Assembly: GCF_017939745.1 (NCBI RefSeq) | Contig: NZ_JAGKQQ010000002.1 | Location: 62,001 to 126,000 of the forward strand | DNA from: Gemmata palustris | Lineage (GTDB): Bacteria; Planctomycetota; Planctomycetia; Gemmatales; Gemmataceae | Direction: 5' to 3' | DNA: 64,000 nucleotides | Shown: in pieces, positions 51,459 through 61,552 of the stretch | Layout of the letters: each line of letters opens with the position of its first letter | How positions within the stretch are numbered: the stretch's first letter is position 1 | Notes under the pieces: model-generated | Database searches by the model: none | What the model was told of the DNA's origin: nothing | Seen by the model: only the letters and a program-made list of their open reading frames with translations | Translations under genes and position numbers: made by a program

Positions 51459-53110
51459 ACCCGATCGTTCGCCGCGAATTACTCGACCTGCTCCGCACCC
51501 GCGCCGCGGTCGCGATCCTGGTCGGCTGCGCGCTCGTCACCGGGCTCCTCGTCCTGACCCACTGGCCCGCGGGCGGCGTGGGCGACCTCGGCGGGGGGGC
51601 GGCACTGGGCGTGCTGCGCGCCCTCGGGTACGGTCTATTAACCGGCCTGTTACTCGTGCTCCCGGCGTTCCCGGCGGCCGCGATCGTGCGCGAGCGCATG
51701 CGCGGGACGCTGGCACTGTTGCTGAATTCGCCGATGCCGCCGTGGTCGATCTACGCCGGCAAGCTGGGCGGCATCCTGGGCTTCACCGCGATCCTGCTGC
51801 TCCTCACGGCCCCCGGCGCGGCCGCGAGTTACGCCCTGGGCGGGTCCACCGTGACCGGCGGGGTCGGCTTGTTGTATGCGGTGCTCGCCGCGCTCGCGGT
51901 GCAGATCGCGACGATCGGGCTGTTCGTGAGCGGCCGGGCCCAGGGGACCGACAGTGCCCTGCGCACCACTTACGGGATCGTGCTGACACTGTCCGTTCTG
52001 CCGCTCGCGGCCCACTGGCTGTTGCCGCGCGACAACCCGGCGCTGGCGGCACTCGCGGCCTGGCTCGGGTGCCTGTCGCCGGTCCCGGCCGTGCTGGAAG
52101 CGGTCGGCCACGGCCGGGTCGGGCTGCCCGGCGAACAGTACGGCGGCGGGGCCGTTGCGCGGTACGTGTGTCTGGCACTGGCGACGAGCGGGCTCCTGGC
52201 GGCCGCGGCGATTCGCGCGCTGGGCCGGGTGCCGCTCGACCGCTCCCGCGCCGCCGGGGTGATGACGAACGACCGGTCCTCGGGCGAACGAGCGGTGCGC
52301 CGGGTGATGTTCCTCGTGGACCCGAACCGGCGCTCGGGGGGGACGAGCCGGCTCGTGAACCCGGTACTGGTCAAGGAGCTCCGCACCCGACGGTTCGGGC
52401 GCGCCCACTGGACCCTGCGGCTCCTCGCGGGGACCGCGGTTCTTTCGCTCGCGCTGAGTTACATTGCGGCCTCCGGCGCGCTCGGGTGGGGCGTGGACGT
52501 GATCGGCGGGGCGCTCGTTCTGATGCAGTCCGCGCTCCTCGTACTGTTCGTTCCCAGCCTCTCGGCCGGGCTCATCAGCGCCGAGCGCGAGGGCGGCACC
52601 TGGCAGCTCCTGCGCACGACGCCGCTTTCCGCGGGAGCAATTTTACGCGGAAAACTCATGAGCGCGGTGTGGCCGGTCCTGCTCTTACTCTGCGCCACGA
52701 TGCCGGGGTACGTAGTGCTGGCGACCGTGCAGCCGGAAACCGCGTCCCAAATCGGGCGCGTGCTGGCTTGTCTGGGGTCAATGGCCGTGTTCTCGGTTCT
52801 GGTGGGGGCGGTCGCGAGCAGCCTGTTCCGCTCCACCGCGGCCGCAACCGCGGCATCGTACCTGGTACTCGCGCTGGTCTGCATTGCCCCGCTCCTGGTC
52901 TGGCTCGGCCGGGAAGCGCCGTTCAGTCACCGGGCCGTCCAGGTCGTGTTGATGATCGACCCGGTGGCCGCGGCTCTGAGTGCGGCGAACACCCCCGGGT
53001 TCACCCGCTACGACCTGCTCCCGTTCAACTGGTGGGTAATGGGCGGGGCCGCGCTCGCGCTGCTCGTGATCCTGATCGTTCGGACCCGGCGCCTGTACCG
53101 CCCGGACTAA
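51455..53110 (+). CDS. ABC-2 type exporter permease, double-length
   Basis: 551 residues from a GTG overlapping the ATPase stop. There are two homologous halves, each starting with a polar helix (NPIVRRELLDLLRTRA and NPVLVKELRTRRFG) and an E-R motif (VRERMRGTLALLLNSP and ISAEREGGTWQLLRTTP) followed by about six membrane helices. The duplicated layout means one chain may supply the whole membrane channel. It resembles GldF/NatB-like permeases. With the ATPase and the 825-residue partner it forms a complete three-gene exporter operon. Confidence 0.88.
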   Translation: MNPIVRRELLDLLRTRAAVAILVGCALVTGLLVLTHWPAGGVGDLGGGAALGVLRALGYGLLTGLLLVLPAFPAAAIVRERMRGTLALLLNSPMPPWSIYAGKLGGILGFTAILLLLTAPGAAASYALGGSTVTGGVGLLYAVLAALAVQIATIGLFVSGRAQGTDSALRTTYGIVLTLSVLPLAAHWLLPRDNPALAALAAWLGCLSPVPAVLEAVGHGRVGLPGEQYGGGAVARYVCLALATSGLLAAAAIRALGRVPLDRSRAAGVMTNDRSSGERAVRRVMFLVDPNRRSGGTSRLVNPVLVKELRTRRFGRAHWTLRLLAGTAVLSLALSYIAASGALGWGVDVIGGALVLMQSALLVLFVPSLSAGLISAEREGGTWQLLRTTPLSAGAILRGKLMSAVWPVLLLLCATMPGYVVLATVQPETASQIGRVLACLGSMAVFSVLVGAVASSLFRSTAAATAASYLVLALVCIAPLLVWLGREAPFSHRAVQVVLMIDPVAAALSAANTPGFTRYDLLPFNWWVMGGAALALLVILIVRTRRLYRPD

Positions 53111-53329
53111 CCGGTTTCGGACTTCTCGCGAGCCGCGACCGCGGGGAAGCGGCCCAGCTTTGTAACGAGCTGCGACCACACGGGAGCGGTTATTCAGGCT
53201 CCCCCTCGGTGCAGAACCGCGACAGCCAAGGATCTGTTGCGCGTCCCACTCCCTTTAGAGTCGCGGCGCGTCCAGCACGCGACCACGATCCCGATAACGA
53301 GACTCGCCGCACGGCCCTCGGAGATCGCC

Positions 53330-55132
53330 ATGCCGAACGCCCCGACCCGGACCGCCCGTCCGATCCTGTTCGCAGTAGCCCTCCTCGCGGGCGCGAGCGG
53401 GTCCGCGCGCGGTGAAGACCTGGATTCGGTGATGTACCGCGACCCGGAGGTTCCGGTCGCGAAGGTAGTAAAGGCGTACCCCAAGGGGTTGACCGAACTC
53501 TGGTTGGTGGCGCTCGATCGGCCCGACCGGGAGTCCCCGAGCCGGGCCGCGCTCGCGATCGCCGAGGCCCACGAGGGCGGGATGACCGGCCTGAATGTCA
53601 CGATCCCGGCCCTCGTTCGGCTGCTCGACCGGCCGGACCAGCACCCGGCCGTTCTGTCGGCCGCCGTTCGCGCGCTCGCGGCCCTCGACGCCCGCGACGC
53701 GGCACCCGCGTTCCTGCGGCTCGCCAAATCGGGCAACCCGGACGTGCGCGACGCCGTCGAGCTGACGCTGGCCCGCTGGGACCACAAGCCCGCGCGCGAC
53801 CTCTGGATCGAGCGCATCGGCCAGCCCCCGCCGCACGGTCGCGGCGCGCTGCTCGCGGTCCGGTGCCTGGGAACCGTTCGCGACGAACGCGCCGCGCCCC
53901 GGCTCCGTGAACTCGCACTGGCGCCCGATACCCCTCCCCCGCTCCGACTCGCCGCGGCCCGCGCGCTGGGCGAGATTCGCAAATCGGGGTCCGAAGCAGA
54001 CGCCGCGCAACTCGCCGGGGACGCCACCCCGCGCGGGGCAACCGGGCGCCTCGTCGGCGCCGCGCTCCTCCGGCGGCACGAGGGGGACGAAACGATCCGG
54101 CTGCTCCAGAAGTTCGCCCAGGACACCGAGCCGGCCGTGGCCGCGGTCGCCGTCGTCCGCCTCAGCGAACTCGGTACCAAACACGTCCTCCCGGTTCTGA
54201 CCGCGGTTCTTGCCAGTCCCGATGCCGAGGTGCGAGAGCACGGTATCGAAGCCATGTTCCGCAACCCGTCGGACGACCACGCCCGGGAGCTCGCGCGCGC
54301 GTTCAACGACCCGCACCCGGCCGTCCGGGTCCGCGCCCGCCAGTGCCTCTGCGGACTGGCCGATGCGAGGCGCGCCCTCGTGATCGAGCGCGGCGCGGCG
54401 GCGCTGACCGGGAACTGGCGCGGGCAGGAGCAGGCCGCGATCCTGCTCGGCCAACTCGGGCACAAGCCCGCGGCCGGGCGCCTGGTGGAACTGTTGAAAG
54501 CGAGCCGCCCCGAGGTGTTTGTGGCGGCGGCCTGGGGGTTGAGGCAACTGGCCGTGCCCGAAACGCTCCCCAAAGTGCTGGAGCACGTCCGCGCGCGCCA
54601 CGCGGATCTGCTCCTGTTGGGAACGAAGGTGAACATTATGGACGCCCCGACCGACGCCGTGGACCAGCAACTGTCCCACCTCATCCAGTTCATCGGTCAG
54701 GCGCGGTACCGGGCGGCCGATTCCGCGCTCCGGGCGCTCGTCCCGCGCATCATCAAACCGGGCCTGCCCCCGGGGTTCACCCCCGTCGGCCCGGCGGCGC
54801 GCGCCGCGGCAATTTGGGGGCTCGGTTTGCTCCACGAGGGAAAGCCGGACGACGCCCTCGCGACACTGCTCGAGGGCCGCATCACCGGCGACGGGATGTT
54901 CGGGCACGACGACGAGCGCGTCCGGCGCATGTCGGCGCTGGCACTGGGGCGGATGGGGTCTAAACGGTCCCTCGAAGTGCTCCGCAATACTTCCGATGGC
55001 AAGGAGCCCTCAGCGAGCACCGTGCCGAACGCCTGCCGATGGGCACTCAACCGATTGACCGGCGAACCGATCCCGGAGCCGGGTGTGGTCGAATCCGTGC
55101 AACGGGATTGGTTCCTGGTCCCCCTGAAGTGA
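53330..55132 (+). CDS. Secreted HEAT-repeat protein
   Basis: 600 residues from the ATG at 53330, which begins a signal peptide (RPILFAVALLAGASGSARG). The rest is a series of alpha-alpha HEAT/PBS-lyase-like repeats: AVRALAALDARDAAPAFLRLA, LRLAAARALGEIRKSG, VRLSELGTKHVLPVLTAVL and RMSALALGRMGSKRSLEVL (shown in parts). Such proteins scaffold or bind other proteins in the periplasm, and planctomycetes carry many of them. It follows the exporter operon by 220 bp on the same strand and may be a separate unit. No enzymatic motif. Confidence 0.83.
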   Translation: MPNAPTRTARPILFAVALLAGASGSARGEDLDSVMYRDPEVPVAKVVKAYPKGLTELWLVALDRPDRESPSRAALAIAEAHEGGMTGLNVTIPALVRLLDRPDQHPAVLSAAVRALAALDARDAAPAFLRLAKSGNPDVRDAVELTLARWDHKPARDLWIERIGQPPPHGRGALLAVRCLGTVRDERAAPRLRELALAPDTPPPLRLAAARALGEIRKSGSEADAAQLAGDATPRGATGRLVGAALLRRHEGDETIRLLQKFAQDTEPAVAAVAVVRLSELGTKHVLPVLTAVLASPDAEVREHGIEAMFRNPSDDHARELARAFNDPHPAVRVRARQCLCGLADARRALVIERGAAALTGNWRGQEQAAILLGQLGHKPAAGRLVELLKASRPEVFVAAAWGLRQLAVPETLPKVLEHVRARHADLLLLGTKVNIMDAPTDAVDQQLSHLIQFIGQARYRAADSALRALVPRIIKPGLPPGFTPVGPAARAAAIWGLGLLHEGKPDDALATLLEGRITGDGMFGHDDERVRRMSALALGRMGSKRSLEVLRNTSDGKEPSASTVPNACRWALNRLTGEPIPEPGVVESVQRDWFLVPLK

Positions 55133-55428
55133 CTCGTGGCTTTGGTGGCACGTGCCCCCACCGCACCGGGCTTCGCAAATGCCGCCGAAATCGCGACCGA
55201 CTCGGTAACCCGCGGGCGACCGCACCTGAGCGTCGAGAGCGGGCCGTCTGGCAGACGCCCGGGAGCTGGTTCGGGCCGGAGAACCGGTGGGACGTCTCGG
55301 GTTCCACCTCGAGGCGCGATTGTAGATTCTAAGTGTTTCGCGGACGTGCCGATCCGAGGAGAGTGGGTGCCAAATCGTTAATCGTTTGCCGAAGGGCGAT
55401 TCGGCCAGCGAACCAAGCAATCGATAGC

Positions 55429-55968
55429 TCAAGCGCTGCGGATACCGGCGACCAAGTCGAGGTACTGGAGGAACGCCTCCACGCTCCCGCACGCGTGCAC
55501 TGCTTCGGCCACCTGCCGGGCCGAGTCCGCGCCGCCACACGCGCCTACCACTGTGTTGACCAGCGCCACGTTCGCGAGCACCGCGGCCAGGTCGGGGGCC
55601 AGAGTCTGAGCCGGGACGAGCGCGACAACCGGAGTCGTGGCGACTAGCACCTCGGGCGCGGGAACGGGGGCCGGCGGCGCACTCGTCGCGCGCGCAGCGG
55701 CCGGAACCGCCTTTAACGCAGCACCCTTTGCCAACTTCTTCTTGAGCTCGCTCTTAATGTTGTGGGCGGTGTATCGGATGGATGTGTCGGTTCCGACCAC
55801 CCCGCGCGCTTTAGCCTTCTTGATGACCTCGTCGGCCGACAAATTGATGTCGCCGGTAAGAATCTCACGAACAACAACGCTGACGGCAGGTGCTGGCACG
55901 GGTACACTCCGGTCGGGCGGAATTAGGCCGTCCGTAGCGGGTGCGTAATCCTTGAGGTCATTTTTCAC
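55429..55968 (-). CDS. Hypothetical protein, possible nucleic-acid-binding N-domain
   Basis: 179 residues from a GTG at 55968 (VKNDLKDYAPATDG); an upstream ATG at 56127 would give 232 residues but adds an unlikely-looking Arg/Thr-rich leader. The first 90 residues include VVREILTGDINLSADEVIKK and ARGVVGTDTSIRYTAHNIKSEL, a basic helical pattern like small DNA-binding or histone-like proteins. A Pro/Ala/Val linker and a hydrophobic C-terminal part (ANVALVNTVVGACGGADSARQ) follow. The family is not recognised. It stands alone beside the insertion-sequence nest and may be part of an accessory region. Confidence 0.5.
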   Translation of the reverse strand: MKNDLKDYAPATDGLIPPDRSVPVPAPAVSVVVREILTGDINLSADEVIKKAKARGVVGTDTSIRYTAHNIKSELKKKLAKGAALKAVPAAARATSAPPAPVPAPEVLVATTPVVALVPAQTLAPDLAAVLANVALVNTVVGACGGADSARQVAEAVHACGSVEAFLQYLDLVAGIRSA

Positions 55969-56361
55969 TCTCACACGCCAACGGACAACCTCACGCCCAT
56001 CCGAGACTTGGGATTTTGTCCTTAATTTGTGTCGGTTGTGCCGAACAGTCACACCGGTGGTACGATTTGTGAGAGAAGTACGGAATGCTCGTTCGTTCGT
56101 TGTACGCGGATTCTCTACTGATTGCACTGGGCTCCCCGTTCATTCCGCGGACCTACTGGCGATCCAGAACTTGGCGCCATCCGAGACGCTACGGCAATCG
56201 ACCCAATCCATAAATGGAGCTCTACCGTCTGATGGATCTACGTTATTTCCTTCTCAAAAAACGTGCTTTGCCGATCATTAAGCGCCTGCGGGGCAAGAAG
56301 TAGCGTGGCTCATGAGGCCCCAGGGCTAACGCATCTATACTCTACGCGGCCAGGAATGAGT
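55969..56361. other. Gene-poor interval ahead of the insertion nest
   Basis: About 390 bases, less GC-rich than the flanks. An isolated 29-codon frame ends at 56303 and may be the tail of a lost gene. A second ISAs1-type end (ccagggctaacgcatct) lies at 56320-56336. No complete gene was seen. Confidence 0.35.
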
Positions 56362-56438
56362 CCAGGGTCCACGCATCTTGAACTGCTGACAACGTCAAGG
56401 GATAAGCATACACCGGCGGTAGCCCAGGAGGTACCGCC

Positions 56439-56530
56439 ATGCCGAAGTCCGAGATCAGTTTCGCGAGGCACTTTGCCGACCTGTCCGATCCGCGTGTAGA
56501 TCGGACCAAGTGGCACCGGCTCGATGATAT
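56439..56530 (+). pseudogene. ISAs1 transposase, 5' fragment
   Basis: It starts at an ATG with caggaggt upstream and reads MPKSEISFARHFADLSDPRV and on to WHRLDD before being cut by the IS701-like insertion. This is the DPR-type N-terminus of ISAs1/H-repeat transposases. The frame resumes as ILVVTL beyond 60527. Confidence 0.8.
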
Positions 56531-56596
56531 TAGATGTTACGCAGTGCGGCATTTTTGGGCCTTGCGCGGGTGTGAGTGTGGGTCTACGATCGTGTC

Positions 56597-56767
56597 ATGA
56601 GCGTGCCCAAGGTGTTCCCGCAGGACTACATCGACTTCTTGATCGCGACCCCGAAGGGGTACTCGGGTACGGAGGCGGCTCGGGTACAACCGAGCCAACC
56701 CGACCCGCCGGCCCACGATGCGTTTACCCGTCTGCTCGCGCGCGTGGAACCCGATCCCGACACCTGA
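56597..56767 (+). pseudogene. IS701-like transposase, 5' fragment
   Basis: It reads SVPKVFPQDYIDFLIATPKG then SGTEAARVQPSQPDPP and stops where the IS3-type element begins. The rest lies beyond 59687. The N-terminus is that of IS701-family DDE transposases. Confidence 0.75.
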
Positions 56768-56794
56768 TCTTCCCCAAGGAAAATGGAGTCGAAG

Positions 56795-57698
56795 TTAACG
56801 GCGTTTCGGGTTGTAGGTCCGTTCAAACTCTTCGGGTGGTAAGAACCCCAGAGAGGAATGACGGCGGACGCGGTTGTGGAACACTTCCAGGTACTCGAAG
56901 ATCTCGGCTCGCGCCTGATCCCGGGTCGCGAACATCTGGCCCGACGCGATCTCGCACTTGAGTCGTCCGAAGAACGATTCCATCGGCGCGTTGTCCCAGC
57001 ACGGGCCCACGCCGCTCATGCTGCACACGATCCCTTCCGCCGCGAGCGCCCGCGGGTAGTGGTCACGGGCGTACTGGCTCCCACGATCCGAGTGCGCCAC
57101 CAGACCGGCTTCGGGCCGACGGCGCTGGACCGCCATCTCCAGGGCATCGACCACCAACCGGCTCTCCATCGACTCGTCCATCGACCAGCCCACGATCATC
57201 CGGCTGAACAGGTCTTCCACCACCGCCAGGTACAACCAGCCCTCACGGGTCGGGATGTACGTGATGTCGGCACACCAGCGCGCGTTCGGCCCCTCGGGAT
57301 CGAAGTCCCGATCGAGGACGTTGGCGGCCACCGGCAGACGGTGATTCGAGTCCGTCGTGCGGACGAACCGCCTCGGGGCCTTCGCGCGGACCCCGTGTTC
57401 CCGCATCAGTTGTGCCACGGTGTTCTCCGAGCATTCGTGCCCGCGCGCGTTCAACTCGGCGGTCATGCGCGGGCTCCCGTAACGGCCCTTCACCTCGGCG
57501 TGGATCTCCTCGATCGCGCCGACCAGCTCCCGCCGCCACGCTTCGGTCGGGCTGTCGGGTCGGGCGCCCCAGGCGTAGTACCCACTGACGGAAACCTCCA
57601 GCGCCTCGCACATCCAAGCGACGGGCCACTCGTCGGCGTGGTCGGCGATGAACCGGAACGTCAGGTGGGCGGGTTGGCGAAGTACGCGGCGGCTTTTT
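56795..57698 (-). CDS. IS3-type transposase OrfB
   Basis: About 300 residues up to the point of insertion of the innermost element. It starts in the zone LTFRFIADHADEWPVAWMCE and includes an HTH_21 part (VKGRYGSPRMTAELNARG). The rve integrase core has all three catalytic acids: ARWCADITYIP (Asp), VAHSDRGSQYA (Asp) and NAPMESFFGRLK (Glu). The C-terminus HSSLGFLPPEEFE is typical. The catalytic domain looks intact, but the upstream OrfA and the frameshift region it depends on are separated by the inner insertion, so normal OrfAB production is lost. Confidence 0.85.
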
Positions 57699-59362
57699 CT
57701 ATGCCGGCAAGCCTGACTGGTGGTGCAGAAGGCGTTGAGTGATGATGGGTTGCGCCTCCACGGAGTGTTCGTATGGCCCGTCGCACCTGTCGTCCCGCGC
57801 CAACCGCCGAGCAAACGCTGACCCCGGTCGCCACCGCGTGTGTGGCGTGCGGGCATCACCTGTACCTCGACTACTCCAACTTCCGCACCGTCACCACGCT
57901 GGCCGGCGTCGCCCGGTACACACTGCGCATCGGCCGCTGCCGTCACCGCCCGTGTGACCTGTATTCGGTCCCGTTCCGACCCGAGGCCGAAGGCCGAATC
58001 GCCCTCCCGCACCACGAGTTCGGGCTCGACGTCGTCGCGTACGCCGGCAACCGCCGGTACACCGCGCACCGGACCGCGCCCGAGATCCACGCCGAACTCG
58101 TTGCCCGCGGTGTGGCCCTGTCAGTTCGCACGGTCACCAACCTGCTCCACCGGTTCGACGAGCTGCGCACTTGGGTGCCACCAACCCGGACCGGATGCGC
58201 CCGGCGTTCGAGAAGCAGGGGCGGGTATTACTCGCGCTCGACGGGCTCCAGCCGGACGTCGGGCACGAGGTGCTGTGGGTGATCCGCGACGTGCTCAGCG
58301 GGCGTGTGGTCCTGGCCAAGTCGCTGCTGTCGGCGTGCCGGGCGGATCTGGCCGCCTTGCTGGCCCAGGCCGCCGAAGCCGTCGGGGTGCCGATCGCCGG
58401 GGTCGTGTCCGACGGGCAGCACTCGATCCGCAACGCGGTGGCCCAAGCAGCTGCCCGGAGTGCCGCACCAGTTGTGCCAGTTCCACTACCTGCGGGAGGC
58501 GGCCGGGCCGGTTTACGAGGCCGACCGGCACGCCAAGAAGGAGCTCAAGAAGCGCGTCCGCGGGGTGCGCGAGGTCGAGCGTCGAGTCGAGGACCGGAGC
58601 GATGCGGAGGCGGAGGTCGTGCGCGGGTACTGTTCCGCGGTCCGCAGCGCTGACCGACGACGGGCGTCCGCCGCTGGACTCGGCCGGGCTGCGGCTGCGC
58701 GGGCGGCTCGACGCGGTGGCGGGGAGCCTGAAGAAGCTGGGCGGGGAAAAGGGGCGGGCCGGGAGCTGACCCGGTTGCACGGAATGATCACACGCGGGCT
58801 CGAAGGGACGGCGGCACTGTTCGCGCCGGTGAAGGAGCTGTTCGATCGGGTGTACCGGGTCGCCCACGAGCTCTCGAACTACGACGGCCGGACCGGGGCC
58901 GGGGTCCGCGCGGTGGGACGAACGGGTCCGGGAGATGGACGCGATGAGCCGACAGCGCCCCGACCTGTCCGAGCCGCTGGATCACTTCGTGAAGGTGAGC
59001 CGCAGTTACGAGCCGGGCTTGTTCCACACCTACGACGTGGGGACCTGCCGCGGACCAACAACGACCTGGAGCAACTGTTCGGGGCCACCGGCACCACGAG
59101 CGGCGGTGCAGCGGTCGGAAAGTGGCGTCGCCGGGGCTGGTCGTGCGGGGAGCGTGCGGCTGGTGGCCGGGCTGATGACGCGGCTGGGCGAGGCGACGGC
59201 CGAGGAGTTGGCACCGACGTCGGTGCTCGCCTGGCGCGAGTTGCGAGAGGAGCTCGGGTTTCGTGAAGCGGCCCGGACCCAACAGCGGCAGTTCCGACGC
59301 GATCCCGCCAGCTACCTCAAAGCCTGGAAAACCTGGCCCGCCAGTCAGGCTTGCCGGCATAG
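57699..59362 (+). mobile_element. Innermost element, DDE transposase of unassigned family
   Basis: Perfect 22-bp terminal inverted repeats (ending ctatgccggcaagcctgac on the left) bound 1664 bp. The direct repeat cttttt lies at 57693-57698 and 59363-59368. It is inserted at the A-rich OrfA/OrfB junction of the IS3-type element. A remnant of the same transposase is at 36.6-36.9 kb. Confidence 0.85.
57773..59340 (+). pseudogene. Transposase of the innermost element, multiply frameshifted
   Basis: Reading across frames gives a Cys-rich start (TACVACGHHLYLDYSNF, CRHRPCDLYSV), a core LLALDGLQPDVGHEVLWVIR and GVVSDGQHSIRNAV, then PHQLCQFHYLREAAGPVYEAD, an Arg/Lys helix, and RTNNDLEQLFGATG near the end. 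Candidate catalytic acids are the Asp in LALDG and in VVSDG and the Glu in NDLEQ. At least five frame changes (for example near 58170, 58450 and 58655) show that it is dead. The family is not identified with certainty. Confidence 0.75.
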
Positions 59363-59623
59363 CTTTTTTAGCAGATCCCGCTCGGCCTTGAGTCGCGCGT
59401 TCTCGGCGCGGGCGGCGCACCTCGTCGTCGGCCGGTGCCGGGTTGCCGTGACCGGGAAAGGGCGCGCCGCCACCGGCGAGAACCGCCTTGCGCCAGCGCG
59501 GAGCAGCGTCTCTGAGACATCGAGTCGGCGCGCCACCTCGGCGACGGAGAGCTTCTGGTCGGTGATCATCTTGACGGCCGCGAGCTTGTACTCGGCCGTG
59601 TATGTCGTTCGGGGACGGGGCAT
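59345..59623 (-). pseudogene. IS3-type OrfA, frameshifted
   Basis: It starts RPRTTYTAEYKLAAVKMITD and SVAEVARRLDVSETLL, the helix-turn-helix of IS3 OrfA, and ends ARLKAERDLLKK at the inner insertion. The middle section reads correctly (FPGHGNPAPADDEVR) only in another frame, so a pair of compensating small indels is present. The last residues are contributed by the inner element. Confidence 0.8.
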
Positions 59624-59689
59624 CGGTGAACTCCTCGCTCTGAGTGTACACCGCTAACTCGGACTCCACCAAACCTGGGAAGGTCAACC

Positions 59690-60490
59690 CCTCTGGGCCG
59701 AAGCACGAACCCAGGTCCGGCGCGACGACGGGGTGCTGGTTGTGGACGATTCGACCCTGGACAAGCCCTACGCCCGAGCCATCGAACTGGTCACCCGGCA
59801 CTGGTCCGGCAAGCACCACGCGGTCGTTCGGGGATCAACCTAGTGTCCCTGCTGTGGACCGACGGGGACCGACACATCCCGTGCGACTACCGGATCTACA
59901 ACAAGGACGCCGACGCGCGCACCAAGAACGACCACTTCGGGGACATGATCCGGGGCGCTCCCGGGGCTTCAAGCCCCGGGGCGTCGTGTTCGACGGGTGG
60001 TACAGCAGCCTGGATAATCTGAAACTGATCCGCAACTGCGGGTGGGTGTAGCTCACCCGGCTCAAGTCGAACCGGCTCGTGAACAAGGATCGAGAGGGCA
60101 CACGGGCGCTGGAGCACACGACCATCGCGGCGACCGGCACGGACGTGTGGCTCACCGGATTCGGGTTGGTCAAGGTATTCGGGATTGCCACCCCAGACGG
60201 GGCACCGCGTATTGGGCCACCAACGATCTGGGGATGACGGACCTGACCCGGGTGCAACTCGCCGAGTTCAGTTGGGCCATCGAGCACTACCACCGGGGAT
60301 CAAGCAATGCACCGGGATCGAGCGGTGTCAGTGCCGAACGGCCCGCGCCCAGCCGCAACCACATCGGGTTGGCCCTGCGCGCGTTCCTACGGTTCGAGGC
60401 GCGCATTGTTTTGCGACGGGCATCAGTTGGGTCGAAGCCAAAACCGCGATCATTCGTGAGGCCGTGCGAGACTACCTGACACGACCCCAC
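59690..60490 (+). pseudogene. IS701-like transposase, 3' part with frameshifts and a stop
   Basis: Across frames one reads VLVVDDSTLDKPYARAIELV (catalytic Asp), RGVVFDGWYSSLDNLKLI (Asp), a TAG after RNCGWV near 60050, LTRLKSNRLVNKDREGTRAL and FSWAIEHYHRG (Glu). The DDE positions are still visible, but at least three indels and the stop make it non-functional. Confidence 0.8.
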
Positions 60491-60531
60491 ATTGGCTTCC
60501 CAAACCACCGCACTGCGTAACACCTAGATAT

Positions 60532-61552
60532 CCTGGTTGTCACCCTGTGGCGGTCATCTGCGGGGCCGACAGTTTCGAGGAGATCGAGCGTTTCGGGGAC
60601 GCCCGCGAGGACTGGCTCAAGACGTTCCTGACGTTGCCCAACGGGATCCCCAGTCACGACACCTTCAACCGGGTGCTCTCGGTGTTGGACCGGGATCAGT
60701 TCTCGGCGTGCTTCGCTCGGTGGATGACGGACCTGTGCGAGGACGCGGGGTTGCGACCCATCGCGATCGACGGGAAGGCGTGCCGGGCGGCACCCGGGGA
60801 TACGTTCAGCGGTTGCCTGCACCTGGTCAACGCCTGGGCCGTGGAGAACAACTTGTTCCTGGGCCAAGTGGCGGTGGCGGACGGGTCCAACGAGATCGCG
60901 GCCCTGCCCGCGCTGCTGAAGGTGCTGGACCTCAAAGGCGCGCTGGTGACGATCGACGCGGCCTTTTGCCAGAAGGCGATCATCGGGCAGATCCGTGAGC
61001 AAGGCGATGACTACCTGGTGACGGTGAAGGGGAACCAGCAGGCGTTGCACCGAGCCGTTGTCGCGGCCTTCGAGCTGGCGGGCGACGCGGAGTTCGCCGG
61101 ATGCGAGATGGTCTCGTCGGTGGAGGATGGTCACGGGCGACACGAGGAGCGGTATGTGACCGTGATCCGCGACCCCGAAGGGTTGCCGAAGGAGTGGGGT
61201 GGACGTGGGCGCGGTGGTGATGGTCGGTCGGGAGCGCGAGGTGAACGGCAAGAACACCCACTCGGCGCACTTCTACATCACCAGTTTGCGCAGCCCGGCG
61301 CAGGAGTTGGCCGGCTACATCCGGGGCCATTGGGGCGTCTAGAACGGGTTGCACTGGTGCCTCGACGTCGCGTTCCGAGAGGACGAGAACCGGACGCGGG
61401 ACACGAACGCCGGGGCCAACCTGGGCGTAATCCGGCGGGTCGCCGCCTCGCTCCTCAAGCAGGACAAGGGCAGCATCAAGGCCAAGAGGCTCAATGCCTC
61501 CTGGGATCAGGATTACCTCAAACAGGTTCTACAGGGATTCAAAGCCGATTAG
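60532..61552 (+). pseudogene. ISAs1 transposase, 3' part with a frameshift and a stop
   Basis: It continues the fragment at 56439: AVICGADSFEEIERFGDARE, IPSHDTFNRVLSVLD, IAIDGKACR (catalytic Asp), VTVKGNQQALH. An extra G near 61198 shifts the frame. The correct frame then gives VNGKNTHSAHFYITSL, IRGHWGV, a TAG at 61340-61342 where Glu is expected, NGLHWCLDVAFREDENR and the end KQVLQGFKAD. The final stop lies inside the terminal inverted repeat. Confidence 0.85.

Larger units (their letters stand above)
56765..59686 (-). mobile_element. IS3-type element inserted in the IS701-like element
   Basis: The ends tgatcttcccc (56765) and tgaccttccc (minus strand from 59686) continue as related inner repeats (tggagtcgaagtta and tggagtccgagtta). 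A 3-bp target duplication acc flanks it (56762-56764 and 59687-59689). The element itself is about 1.25 kb, normal for IS3, and is split by a fourth element. Confidence 0.85.
56531..60526 (+). mobile_element. IS701-like element inserted in the ISAs1 transposase
   Basis: Terminal inverted repeats tagatgttacgcagtgcgg (56531-56549) and its complement (60508-60526) have a single mismatch. The 5-bp target duplication gatat lies at 56526-56530 and 60527-60531. Without its own insert the element is only about 1.07 kb, short for IS701, in keeping with deletions. Confidence 0.85.

Noticed and set aside
56214-56303. A 29-codon frame (MELYRLMDLRYFLLKK...) left of the nest
   Set aside because: It is preceded directly by a stop, has no ribosome binding site and could not be joined to any upstream gene. 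It may be the tail of a lost gene, but this cannot be supported.
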